Shown here: piece after piece, positions 50,171-57,102 of the stretch
Layout: each line of letters opens with the position of its first letter
Numbering within the stretch: the first letter of the stretch is position 1
From: Pseudonocardiales bacterium
Lineage (GTDB): Bacteria > Actinomycetota > Actinomycetes > Mycobacteriales > Pseudonocardiaceae
NCBI GenBank assembly: GCA_019241525.1
Contig: JAFAWY010000094.1
Location: forward strand, 1-57,102
Length of the DNA stretch: 57,102 nt
Direction of reading: 5' to 3'
The notes under the pieces: model-generated
Told to the model about the DNA's origin: nothing
Database searches by the model: none
Seen by the model: the letters and a program-made list of their open reading frames with translations, nothing else
Position numbers and translations under genes: made by a program

Positions 50171-51184
50171 TTACCCGGTGTCAAGTTCCGCCACGCTCAG
50201 CGGCAGGCGCGGGTCGGCGCACAGGATCAGATCCTGGACGCCGTACTCGCTGAGCAGTGCCACCCCACTGAGCCGACCGGGCTCCAACCGCACCAACCGG
50301 CCTGGCTGCGGGACATAACAGCGGTAGCCGAACTCATGGCACAGCCCGGTCAGCAGCCGGCGCAACTGCGCCGTACCCGGGAGAACCTCGATCACCACGG
50401 TAGGCCGGTAAGCCCGCAGATGCTCCTCAGCGGCGGCGAGCAGCGCGTACTCCTGTCCCTCGACGTCGATCTTGAGTAGGTCGACCCCGGCGAGCAACGT
50501 TCGCACGTCGACCGTAGGAACCTCGATTGCTGCCCGAACAGGACCAGCCATGGGCGCTGGCAATTCACTATCGCCTGCCAGGAAAGCCACGGTCGGCGCC
50601 TGTAGTTGATCCCACGGGATCAGCAGCCGCGCGGTGCCAGTCGCCGGGCCGGCGACCGCGGCGCCCGCGACAAGTGTCACCGAGGTGACGGCGTTGAGGC
50701 CGAGGTTGACCCGGCACAGCGATACCGAGGTCGGGTGCGGCTCAACCGCGGTGTAATGCACGCCAGGCGCAGCCCGCATCCCTTGCACCACGAAATACCC
50801 GACGTTGGTGCCCAATTCCAGGATCGCCGAGGAGCGCCGGCAGAAGTAGCGCCACCAGGGCAGCAGCTCCGGCTCCCAACCTTGCTCGCCGAACCAGTAA
50901 AGCTGCGAAAGGACGAGCGAATCGGCCGCGGTGAACGAGACGGTCGGATTGTCTACCAGCTGGAATGTCCGCACCGCGGGAGGTATGCCGCCATGCCGCA
51001 GCGCGGTCAGCAGCGCACGGCGAAGGCGACCGAGCGGGGTGGCCGCGGGCGCTGGCAGCGCGGTCCGCAACAGTTCTGCTACCGGGCTGGGCAGCCGGCG
51101 TACCACTGCGCGCATCAGCCGCTGCCCGATTTCCGCCAGCCGCCACGGCATCATGATGCCCACCTGCCCAGGCCAGCGCGCCAT
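50171..51184 (-). CDS. FkbM-family methyltransferase
   Basis: A 337-residue SAM-dependent methyltransferase. Motif I is 'SSAILELGTNVGYFVVQGMR', followed by 'YTAVEPHPTSVSLCRVNLGL'. The FkbM hallmark 'VDLLKIDVEGQEYALLAAAE' is present. The first 100 residues are a helical extension with 'LYWFGEQGWEPELLPWWRYF'. FkbM enzymes O-methylate sugars and polyketides. It lies upstream of, and likely cotranscribed with, the zinc-type dehydrogenase (about 30-base gap). Confidence 0.9.
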   Translation of the reverse strand: MARWPGQVGIMMPWRLAEIGQRLMRAVVRRLPSPVAELLRTALPAPAATPLGRLRRALLTALRHGGIPPAVRTFQLVDNPTVSFTAADSLVLSQLYWFGEQGWEPELLPWWRYFCRRSSAILELGTNVGYFVVQGMRAAPGVHYTAVEPHPTSVSLCRVNLGLNAVTSVTLVAGAAVAGPATGTARLLIPWDQLQAPTVAFLAGDSELPAPMAGPVRAAIEVPTVDVRTLLAGVDLLKIDVEGQEYALLAAAEEHLRAYRPTVVIEVLPGTAQLRRLLTGLCHEFGYRCYVPQPGRLVRLEPGRLSGVALLSEYGVQDLILCADPRLPLSVAELDTG

Positions 51185-51308
51185 CCCCCGCGGCCCGAAT
51201 TAAAGCATTGAAGCAGGCGCGATTGCGGCAGCACCATTTTACCTCTAAGAACATGATACGCTCACGTTAGAGTGTGCACGTTCTTTCCCCGGCGGGAGTG
51301 GAGCCCGA

Positions 51309-52001
51309 ATGGACTCACGGGAAGCCCAGATTTCGGCCGTTGCTGCGCTTGAGGAGCCAACCCGTCGCCGGTTGTACAACTACGTGCTGCGCCAGCCTGG
51401 ACCGGTGAGCCGCGACGAAGCTGCCGCGGCGTTGGGGCTGCCCCGCTCCACCGCTGGGTTTCATCTCGACCGGCTCGTAGATCAGGGCCTACTCGATAAC
51501 GGCTACCAGCGTTTGACCGGCCGCAGCGGGCCCGGAGCAGGCCGGCCGGCCAAGCTGTACCGGCGCTCGTCTCGTCAGGTGGCCGTGTCGTTACCTCCAC
51601 GCTGCTACGAGCTGGCCGTACGGTTGCTTTCCAACGCGCTGAAACACGCGGAACGTTCCGGGCAATCACCGCGGGCAATCCTCAACCAGCACGCCTACGA
51701 GACAGGTAAGGAACTCGGCGAAACGGCGCGTAGCGCTGCCAGCAACCACAACAGCCTCAACACTGCATTACGGGTACTCGAGGACAATGGCTTCCAACCG
51801 CGCATCGAAGATAATGACGTCGTCCTCGGTAACTGCCCCTTTCACACTCTGGCGCAGGATCACCAGGAACTCATCTGTGGGATGAACCTTCGCCTGCTCA
51901 ATGGTGTCCTCGACGGCCTGGCCCCTACCAAGCTGACCGCTCTGCCGCAGCCCACTTCAAGCCAGTGCTGCGTCCGCCTTGCCCGCGCTGCTCGCGGATG
52001 A
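51309..52001 (+). CDS. Winged-helix regulator with C-terminal Cys cluster (SufR/ArsR-like)
   Basis: A 230-residue transcription regulator. The winged helix spans about 10-85: 'EPTRRRLYNYVLRQPGPVSR', 'ALGLPRSTAGFHLDRLVDQG', and the wing 'GPGAGRPAKLYRRS'. The C-terminal domain carries 'NCPFHTLAQDHQELICGMN' and 'SSQCCVRLA', a Cys/His set that could hold an Fe-S cluster or zinc as in SufR-like sensors. It lies 11 bases before the RibA-RibD fusion gene, so the two are likely an operon, possibly autoregulated. Confidence 0.85.
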   Translation: MDSREAQISAVAALEEPTRRRLYNYVLRQPGPVSRDEAAAALGLPRSTAGFHLDRLVDQGLLDNGYQRLTGRSGPGAGRPAKLYRRSSRQVAVSLPPRCYELAVRLLSNALKHAERSGQSPRAILNQHAYETGKELGETARSAASNHNSLNTALRVLEDNGFQPRIEDNDVVLGNCPFHTLAQDHQELICGMNLRLLNGVLDGLAPTKLTALPQPTSSQCCVRLARAARG

Positions 52002-52011
52002 AGCACTCCCC

Positions 52012-53424
52012 ATGCGAACGTCGTCATGGATTCAAAAGTCCTCGGTGCGGGCATGGGTCTATCCGAAGCTGCGACGGCGGGTTGCGGGCGGTCCGGGAGA
52101 GGAGGAGGCCTGGGTGGACGGCGTGCGTGAATTGGCCCGGCTGGTGCTGCCGACGCAATTCGGTGAGTTCCAGGCCAGAGCTTTTGAAGTGTCCTCCGGG
52201 CTGGTCTACCTCGCGCTGATCAAGGGTGACGTGGGCGGTGGGGGAACCGTGCTGACCCGGTTGCATTCCGAATGCCTGACCGGTGACGCCCTTGGTTCCC
52301 TGCGGTGCGACTGCGGGGTACAGCTGCGCCTCGCGCTGCGCCGGATCGCGACCGAAGGCCGCGGGTTGCTGCTATACGCCACCGGGCACGAGGGACGTGG
52401 CGTGGGGCTGGTCAACAAGCTGCTGGCCTATGTGGAGCAAGACCGTGGCGCCGACACGTTGGATGCCAACCGGCGGCTGGGGCTACCCGTCGACGCCCGC
52501 AACTATGACGATGCTGCCGCCGTGCTGCACGCTGTCTGCGTCGGCTCGGTGCGGCTGCTCACGAACAACCCGGCAAAAGTGAAGGGCCTGCGCGCAGCAG
52601 GGATCGCCGTCGAGCGGATAGAGCCGCTGCAGACCGCGGCGCATCACCGCAATCTCAGCTATCTGCGCACCAAGCAACGACGGTTTGGCCACGTCGAGCC
52701 TCTCGGCCACCTGCCAGATGCTGCGCCGTCGACACCGCCGGACGTCACCGGCCTGCTCGGCAAGCTAGAGCCGCCAGCCGGCCGGCCCTATGTGGTGCTG
52801 ACCTACGCGCTGACCTTGGACGGGCGGATTGCCACCGCCGTTGGTGACTCAATGCGGTTCAGCGGCCAGGAACAGCGCTGTGTGTCGCATGCGCTACGGG
52901 CGGCCTGCGATGCGGTGATGGTCGGTGTGGGCACCGTGCTGCGAGATGATCCACAGCTGATCGTCGGCCTGGTGCCTGGTATCTCACCGTTGCGAATCGT
53001 GCTCGACTCCACACTGCGCATGCCGTCAACAGCGCGGATGCTCGACGGAGGTCCAGTGACCGTTGTGCTGACCACCGACCGGGCTGCCGAGAGCGATCGT
53101 GAGCGGCTGCAGGCGCTGGGTGCCGGGATCCGAGTGGTCCCGGCGAGCCCCGCCGGGGTAGACCTTCCCGCAGCTCTGGGGGTGCTGCGGGAAATTGGTG
53201 TGCGAACCCTGCTGGTGGAGGGTGGTGCCAGGGTGATCACTTCACTGCTCGGTGATCGGCTGGTCGACCGTCTCATCGTCGGCACCTCCGCGAAGATCGT
53301 CGGTGCCGGTGCCGAGGCGGTGGGTGACCTGGGGATTGCCCGGTTGACGCAGGACATCTCGCTGCACAACAGGTGCATGCACGTCACTGCAGACGACGTC
53401 ATCACGGCCTGGGACGTCGCCTGA
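52012..53424 (+). CDS. ribA: GTP cyclohydrolase II fused to RibD-type reductase
   Basis: A 470-residue bifunctional-looking protein. Residues about 40-235 are GTP cyclohydrolase II: zinc ligands in 'ECLTGDALGSLRCDCGVQLR', 'ATGHEGRGVGLVNKLLAY' and 'VRLLTNNPAKVKGLRAAGI'. Residues about 255-470 are the RibD C-terminal (pyrimidine reductase/DHFR-like) domain: 'VVLTYALTLDGRIATAVGDS', 'ACDAVMVGVGTVLRDDPQL' and 'GVRTLLVEGGARVITSLLGD'. The RibB and deaminase domains of ordinary riboflavin enzymes are absent, and no ribE/ribH follows. A specialised pterin, deazaflavin or pyrimidine product is therefore more likely than bulk riboflavin (inference). Confidence 0.92.
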   Translation: MRTSSWIQKSSVRAWVYPKLRRRVAGGPGEEEAWVDGVRELARLVLPTQFGEFQARAFEVSSGLVYLALIKGDVGGGGTVLTRLHSECLTGDALGSLRCDCGVQLRLALRRIATEGRGLLLYATGHEGRGVGLVNKLLAYVEQDRGADTLDANRRLGLPVDARNYDDAAAVLHAVCVGSVRLLTNNPAKVKGLRAAGIAVERIEPLQTAAHHRNLSYLRTKQRRFGHVEPLGHLPDAAPSTPPDVTGLLGKLEPPAGRPYVVLTYALTLDGRIATAVGDSMRFSGQEQRCVSHALRAACDAVMVGVGTVLRDDPQLIVGLVPGISPLRIVLDSTLRMPSTARMLDGGPVTVVLTTDRAAESDRERLQALGAGIRVVPASPAGVDLPAALGVLREIGVRTLLVEGGARVITSLLGDRLVDRLIVGTSAKIVGAGAEAVGDLGIARLTQDISLHNRCMHVTADDVITAWDVA

Positions 53425-53439
53425 CATCCGGCGGCCGCC

Positions 53440-54291
53440 TCATTCCCAGTGCACCTCGCGGCCCAGGTACTCCTGCAGTCGGGTATTGTGCGGACGGTAG
53501 AAGTCCGCCAGCAAGCAACGCGTGGCCGGATCAATGTTGGCCGGCTTTGCGTGATTGAAATGTCGCGTCAGGATATCGACGTAGTCATGGGCGGGCAGTC
53601 CCAGGTAATCCTCGAGCGCAAGCATGATCTGCTGGGCTGTGTGGGGCCGGCTGAGATCCTCGGTGAATAGTACTTTCACGCAGTCCGCGCCATACGTGGT
53701 GATCCATCCCGGTAATAGCTCGACATATATCCCCGGACCTAGGCACTCGGTGCGTTTACCTCGTTCGTGGGCCGCTATTTCAGCTCGTATGTCCGTTGCG
53801 AAATCACCGATCTCCATGTCGAGGTCGTGCCCGGCGGCTCGGAAACGTTGATACATGCGATGGTGCGAGTAAGCCCGCTCTACCGGATTGCGGAGCAAGA
53901 CGATAAGCCTGGTGTCGGGCAGGTACCGGTGCAGCATCGACGGTGCGACGTCGTAAAACGTGTTGGCGCTCGCCTCGCCTGTGATGTAGTGGACATCTGG
54001 CTGCCGCTCGACGACGATGGTCGTCGGCTTGGACGTGCCGGCCTCGTCTGCGGCCTCCCACATGAACGTAAGCGGGCCGCGGTAGTCAGAAGTCGGGAAG
54101 AGCGAGAAGTACTCGTCGATATGGTTGGCGATGTAATCAGCGGAATGCTGCCCGAAAAAGTTCGGTTCCTTTTTGGCGCACGGCAGTACTTGCGGGTTGG
54201 CAAGAAGGTACCGGTAAAGCGACGACGTGCCACACTTGTTGGCGCCGATGATGAAGAAACTCGGCCGCATATGTTGGGTCTGCACTGCCAT
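53440..54291 (-). CDS. Sulfotransferase (PAPS-dependent)
   Basis: A 283-residue sulfotransferase. The 5'-phosphosulfate loop is 'FFIIGANKCGTSSLYRYLLA'; the 3'-phosphate motif is 'RLIVLLRNPVERAYSHHRMY'. 'CAKKEPNFFGQHSADY' is typical of heparan-sulfate- or Stf-type glycan sulfotransferases. The ATG at 54291 lies 39 bases after the GT9 stop, so it ends a leftward three-gene unit (sulfotransferase-like, GT9, sulfotransferase). It converges with the RibA fusion gene. Confidence 0.93.
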   Translation of the reverse strand: MAVQTQHMRPSFFIIGANKCGTSSLYRYLLANPQVLPCAKKEPNFFGQHSADYIANHIDEYFSLFPTSDYRGPLTFMWEAADEAGTSKPTTIVVERQPDVHYITGEASANTFYDVAPSMLHRYLPDTRLIVLLRNPVERAYSHHRMYQRFRAAGHDLDMEIGDFATDIRAEIAAHERGKRTECLGPGIYVELLPGWITTYGADCVKVLFTEDLSRPHTAQQIMLALEDYLGLPAHDYVDILTRHFNHAKPANIDPATRCLLADFYRPHNTRLQEYLGREVHWE

Positions 54292-54330
54292 CGCACCATA
54301 GTGGCACGATGATGACGTCTCCGCTGTCGG

Positions 54331-55416
54331 TCAGAGAAGCTCCGAGGCGGCAGCCAGCACCGCATCCACGGTAATGCCATCCATACACGGAGGATTCAGT
54401 GGAATCCCGCAGGGTGGATCGAAGATGCAGTCGCAGGGGCTGCACGGAAGGGATACCCGGATGAGCCGGTGCTTTTCGGACGAGGACCACGGCCGCCACT
54501 GCTCAACAGGCAGCGGCCCGTAGAGCCCGACCACCGGGGTCCCGACCATGGCGGCCAGGTGCAGTGGACCGCTGTCGATGCCGATGACCAGCGATGCCCG
54601 CCGGTACAACGCAGCTAGCGCCCCTACGGAAAGCCGCCCAGGCAGGCCGTAACACGAGGCTTCGCTGGCGCCCACGATCGCGTGCACCAGCAGGTCTTCT
54701 CCGGGGCCACCCGGCACCAGGGGCGTGAGTCCATAGCGGCGCCGGATCTCGATCCCGAGCCGCCCCCACCGCTGCGGGGCCCAGTTTTTCAGCGGCCATC
54801 CCGAACCGGGCTGGAACACCACTGGCCTTCGCCCCGCGGAGGGCACTTCGGCCAGGATGCCGTGGACGAGGGCCTCTTCGTCTTCGGCGGGCACGAACGG
54901 TACCGGTGCTCGGCTAAGGACGGCTGCATTCAGTGCGTGCTGACCGGCGACGCCGATACCAAGGCATCGAGCTGCCTTTTCCATGAGCCGCAGTGTCTGG
55001 ACGGCAGCATGGTGTTTCTCGCGAAGTTGGATGCTATGGGTCAGGAAACGCTCCATCCCAGGCACCGCATAACCGATCCGGATAGGAATCTCCGCCAGGT
55101 CCACTAAACTGCCGGACCACGGGTCGTCCGGACGGGCTAAGACGGCGATGTCGAAGCGATCCCGCATGGCCTGTGCATGGGTGTGGGCTATCTCATCCCA
55201 ATCCTGTGTGGGAAACACCGTGCCTAGTGCCGGGAAGGGCACGGTCAAGGTTTCGTCGACATCAGGACAACGGCGAGTCGTATCCGCGATCGAGGTGGAC
55301 ACCAGGAGAGCCAGCGAGGTTCCAGGAAGGGCGGCCCGCAATGCTGCCGCTGCCGGTAGCGTCAACAGAACGTCACCAAGGTGATCAGGACGTGCGACCA
55401 GGATGCGTGCCGGCAC
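54331..55416 (-). CDS. Glycosyltransferase family 9 (heptosyltransferase-like)
   Basis: A 361-residue GT9 enzyme, a family that transfers heptose from ADP-heptose in lipopolysaccharide makers. Signature parts: 'RPDHLGDVLLTLPAAAALRA', 'VVFQPGSGWPLKNWAPQRWG' and 'LVIGIDSGPLHLAAMVGTPV'. The Cys-rich tail 'LPCSPCDCIFDPPCGI' is common in the group. The GTG at 55416 (GAGG and AGG upstream) starts just after the stop of the upstream gene; an ATG at 55437 is an alternative. With the kinase at 56216 it suggests a heptose-containing glycan. Confidence 0.9.
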   Translation of the reverse strand: MPARILVARPDHLGDVLLTLPAAAALRAALPGTSLALLVSTSIADTTRRCPDVDETLTVPFPALGTVFPTQDWDEIAHTHAQAMRDRFDIAVLARPDDPWSGSLVDLAEIPIRIGYAVPGMERFLTHSIQLREKHHAAVQTLRLMEKAARCLGIGVAGQHALNAAVLSRAPVPFVPAEDEEALVHGILAEVPSAGRRPVVFQPGSGWPLKNWAPQRWGRLGIEIRRRYGLTPLVPGGPGEDLLVHAIVGASEASCYGLPGRLSVGALAALYRRASLVIGIDSGPLHLAAMVGTPVVGLYGPLPVEQWRPWSSSEKHRLIRVSLPCSPCDCIFDPPCGIPLNPPCMDGITVDAVLAAASELL

Positions 55417-55417
55417 G

Positions 55418-56254
55418 TCACCTGACCTCGTATCCATACGCTCGCACGACATCCTCATCGACGGTCTGACGAACCAGATCGAGCACCGATCCACACAGTT
55501 CGCCCATGCGCGCATCGGCGTGCTGGTTTTTCCGGTCAAAGAGTGCCGACTCCAGTAGCTGGGAGCGGCTCTGCCCGTCAATCCCGGCGCGCAAGTACCT
55601 TTGCGGGCTGGTGTATCTGCGGTGACGCCGCTGCAGACCCCATCGCTCGCGGCTGCGCTCTAGAGTTCCCTCGTACGCCGTATGCAAATCCTCGAGCCGG
55701 AAGAGTATGGAACAGCGCTCGTTCGACAAAAGCTCTAGGTAGCTACGGTAGAGCAGGTTCCACTGCTGTACCGCAGCGATGATTTCGTCGTCACCGAGGT
55801 CGGAGAGTTCGCCAAGCGGTGGATCGTCGTACCAGTGCGCGAAACGCAGGTAACTGACCAGCCAGGTATACACATTTCTTACGCTGATCGCGTATCTCAT
55901 CGTGCCGGAATCGACGGCAGCCCGGACCGTTCGCAGCTCTGCTGGAGTAATTCGCGTAGATATGTCGAGCGCACGGCCGGGAACTTCCCAATTTTCGCCA
56001 TGCCAGGTAAAGGGTGTGTCGGCGGTGGCATGCTTCCATCGTCCGATGTTGACGAGGACCCGGACGTTGGTGAAGTTCTCTTCGAGGGCAAATTTGACGA
56101 GATTGGTACCGGTGCGCATTGCCCCTTGCTGCTTCACCAGAACGATCTCGCTAGGACCCTCACCGGCAACCTTCGATCTCACCTCGACAGCATCTGGCCG
56201 CGTAGGCTTCGGCGTGTGGCCGTTGCCGGAGACGGTGCTTTCGGAACCACCCAT
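55418..56254 (-). CDS. Sulfotransferase-like protein (divergent P-loop)
   Basis: A 278-residue protein with a sulfotransferase-like layout: a P-loop-like 'LVKQQGAMRTGTNLVKFALE' near residues 37-56 and 'MRYAISVRNVYTWLVSYLRF' as the 3'-phosphate-site equivalent (R-N-x-Y-x-W-x-x-S). The rest is helical, with 'WNLLYRSYLELLSNERCSIL'. Sequence similarity to typical sulfotransferases is weak, so catalytic use of PAPS is inferred. The ATG at 56254 is the best start, which places its 5' end over the start of the divergent kinase gene. It is the first gene of the leftward unit. Confidence 0.72.
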   Translation of the reverse strand: MGGSESTVSGNGHTPKPTRPDAVEVRSKVAGEGPSEIVLVKQQGAMRTGTNLVKFALEENFTNVRVLVNIGRWKHATADTPFTWHGENWEVPGRALDISTRITPAELRTVRAAVDSGTMRYAISVRNVYTWLVSYLRFAHWYDDPPLGELSDLGDDEIIAAVQQWNLLYRSYLELLSNERCSILFRLEDLHTAYEGTLERSRERWGLQRRHRRYTSPQRYLRAGIDGQSRSQLLESALFDRKNQHADARMGELCGSVLDLVRQTVDEDVVRAYGYEVR

Positions 56255-57102
56255 GAGACATCTCGTCTTGCTGACTTCTCGGACGTCCATGTCGCCGTGG
56301 TGGGCGACCTCATCGCCGATCACTATATCTACGCCGAACCTAGGCGCCTGTCCCGTGAAGCCCCGGTCATCGTGCTACGCCATATCGGTGAGCGGATCGG
56401 TGCAGGCGGGGCGGCCAATGTGGCGCGCAACCTGCGCGCGCTGCACAGTCGCGTGCGCATCCTCGGGATCGTCGGCGGTGACGAGCAGGGCGGCGAGCTG
56501 CTGCGACTTCTCGACGAGGAGTCAGTTGACACAAGTGGTGTCCACATTTGCGATGGCTACCAGACGCCGACCAAAACTCGAGTGCTCGCGGCCGAGGCGC
56601 GCCGCAACCCCCAGCAAGTATTGCGGATCGATCGCGAGCCAGATCGACCGATCGAAACACCGGTCCGCGAAGCCATCGCCGGTCAGCTTGTCTCGATGGG
56701 CAATGTGGTGGACGCAGTGATCATCTCAGATTACGAATACGGTCTTTGCGATGTCGAGGTCGGCATCGCCGCCAGCGAGCTTTCCCGCGCCGGCAAGGTA
56801 GTCGTGCTCGATCCCCGATGCGAGGTGAAACACTTCAGTGGTCTCACCGCATTGACGCCCAACGTCGACGAGCTGGCGCGCTTCACCAACACCTCGCCTG
56901 ATCGGCTTGGCGATCGGCGAGCGCTGGCAAACGCAGCGAAAGTGCTCCTGGACAGCACCGGCTGCCGATTCGTCCTGGTCACGCGCGGAAATCTCGGAAT
57001 GGCCCTGTTCGGTGAGGAATTACCGGGCGACGGGATCGTCGTCGACGCCTGGGGGACGAACACGGTCACCGACGTGTGTGGCGCCGGCGATACCGCAGCA
57101 GC
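56216..57102 (+). CDS. PfkB-family sugar kinase, HldE/RfaE1-like (partial, runs off window)
   Basis: At least 295 residues, cut by the window edge. N-terminal 'FSDVHVAVVGDLIADHYIYA' and 'RLSREAPVIVLRHIGERIGA' match the heptose-7-phosphate kinase group; 'GAGGAANVARNLRAL' is the substrate/ATP glycine motif. The catalytic anion-hole motif 'TDVCGAGDTAA' lies at the very end. The GTG at 56216 is the most likely start; upstream there is only a weak ribosome-binding site. With the GT9 gene, it suggests ADP-heptose or a related activated sugar. Its 5' end overlaps the divergent sulfotransferase-like gene by up to 39 bases. Confidence 0.88.
   Translation, partial: MAVAGDGAFGTTHETSRLADFSDVHVAVVGDLIADHYIYAEPRRLSREAPVIVLRHIGERIGAGGAANVARNLRALHSRVRILGIVGGDEQGGELLRLLDEESVDTSGVHICDGYQTPTKTRVLAAEARRNPQQVLRIDREPDRPIETPVREAIAGQLVSMGNVVDAVIISDYEYGLCDVEVGIAASELSRAGKVVVLDPRCEVKHFSGLTALTPNVDELARFTNTSPDRLGDRRALANAAKVLLDSTGCRFVLVTRGNLGMALFGEELPGDGIVVDAWGTNTVTDVCGAGDTAA

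Overview
The window is high-GC DNA with many GTG starts, short four-base gene overlaps, Tat and lipoprotein export signals and a stress-sigma-type promoter. Together these point to an actinobacterium, probably near the Pseudonocardiales; the lineage is inferred from gene content and style, since no rRNA gene is present. No tRNA, rRNA or CRISPR array was found. One complete IS256-family insertion sequence lies near the left end.

Left part (1-11 kb): a VOC-fold protein, the IS element in a 0.75-kb gene-poor stretch, and a 3-hydroxyisobutyrate-dehydrogenase-like reductase. Then comes a tight leftward operon lutA-lutB-lutC-cydA-cydB (9315 to 3920). It links L-lactate oxidation to cytochrome bd quinol oxidase, in effect a small respiratory chain in one transcript. 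A 1.4-kb lower-GC stretch of broken coding sequence follows, then a small secreted protein and two strong terminator hairpins.

Middle (11-36 kb): a 1684-residue secreted nuclease with Pro/Thr linkers, a DoxX protein, a decayed DUF1275 gene, a D-2-hydroxyacid dehydrogenase, a DUF1918 protein with an FtsK-N-terminus-like tail, and a STAS fusion protein. These are followed by Nudix, pyruvate kinase, a serine hydrolase, an RsbW-like kinase, GNAT, a YVTN beta-propeller and an NTF2-like protein. The most unusual locus is a MerR regulator fused to the last two domains of a DNA polymerase III beta clamp (27950-29008). It is divergent from a frameshifted PadR gene and a DHA2-type drug exporter. An M23 lipoprotein, a histidine-phosphatase lipoprotein and a GH43 protein complete this part.

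Right-middle (36-46 kb): a stand-alone FtsK-N-terminus-like protein behind a SigB/SigF-type promoter, two small STAS proteins, a translationally coupled exported pair (flavin oxidase plus SMP-30 lactonase), a secreted SGNH hydrolase, an aldehyde dehydrogenase and a helical lipoprotein.

Right end (46-57 kb): a glycan or natural-product locus. It has two GT4 glycosyltransferases whose 5' ends overlap head to head, a zinc-type dehydrogenase, an FkbM methyltransferase, a winged-helix regulator with clustered Cys residues, a RibA-RibD reductase fusion, a sulfotransferase, a GT9 glycosyltransferase, a second sulfotransferase-like protein and a PfkB/heptose-kinase-like protein cut by the window edge.

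A previously unassigned palindromic element recurs: two 62-bp double-hairpin copies (16644-16705 and 49081-49142) and one single hairpin (41201-41220), all between genes or at gene ends.
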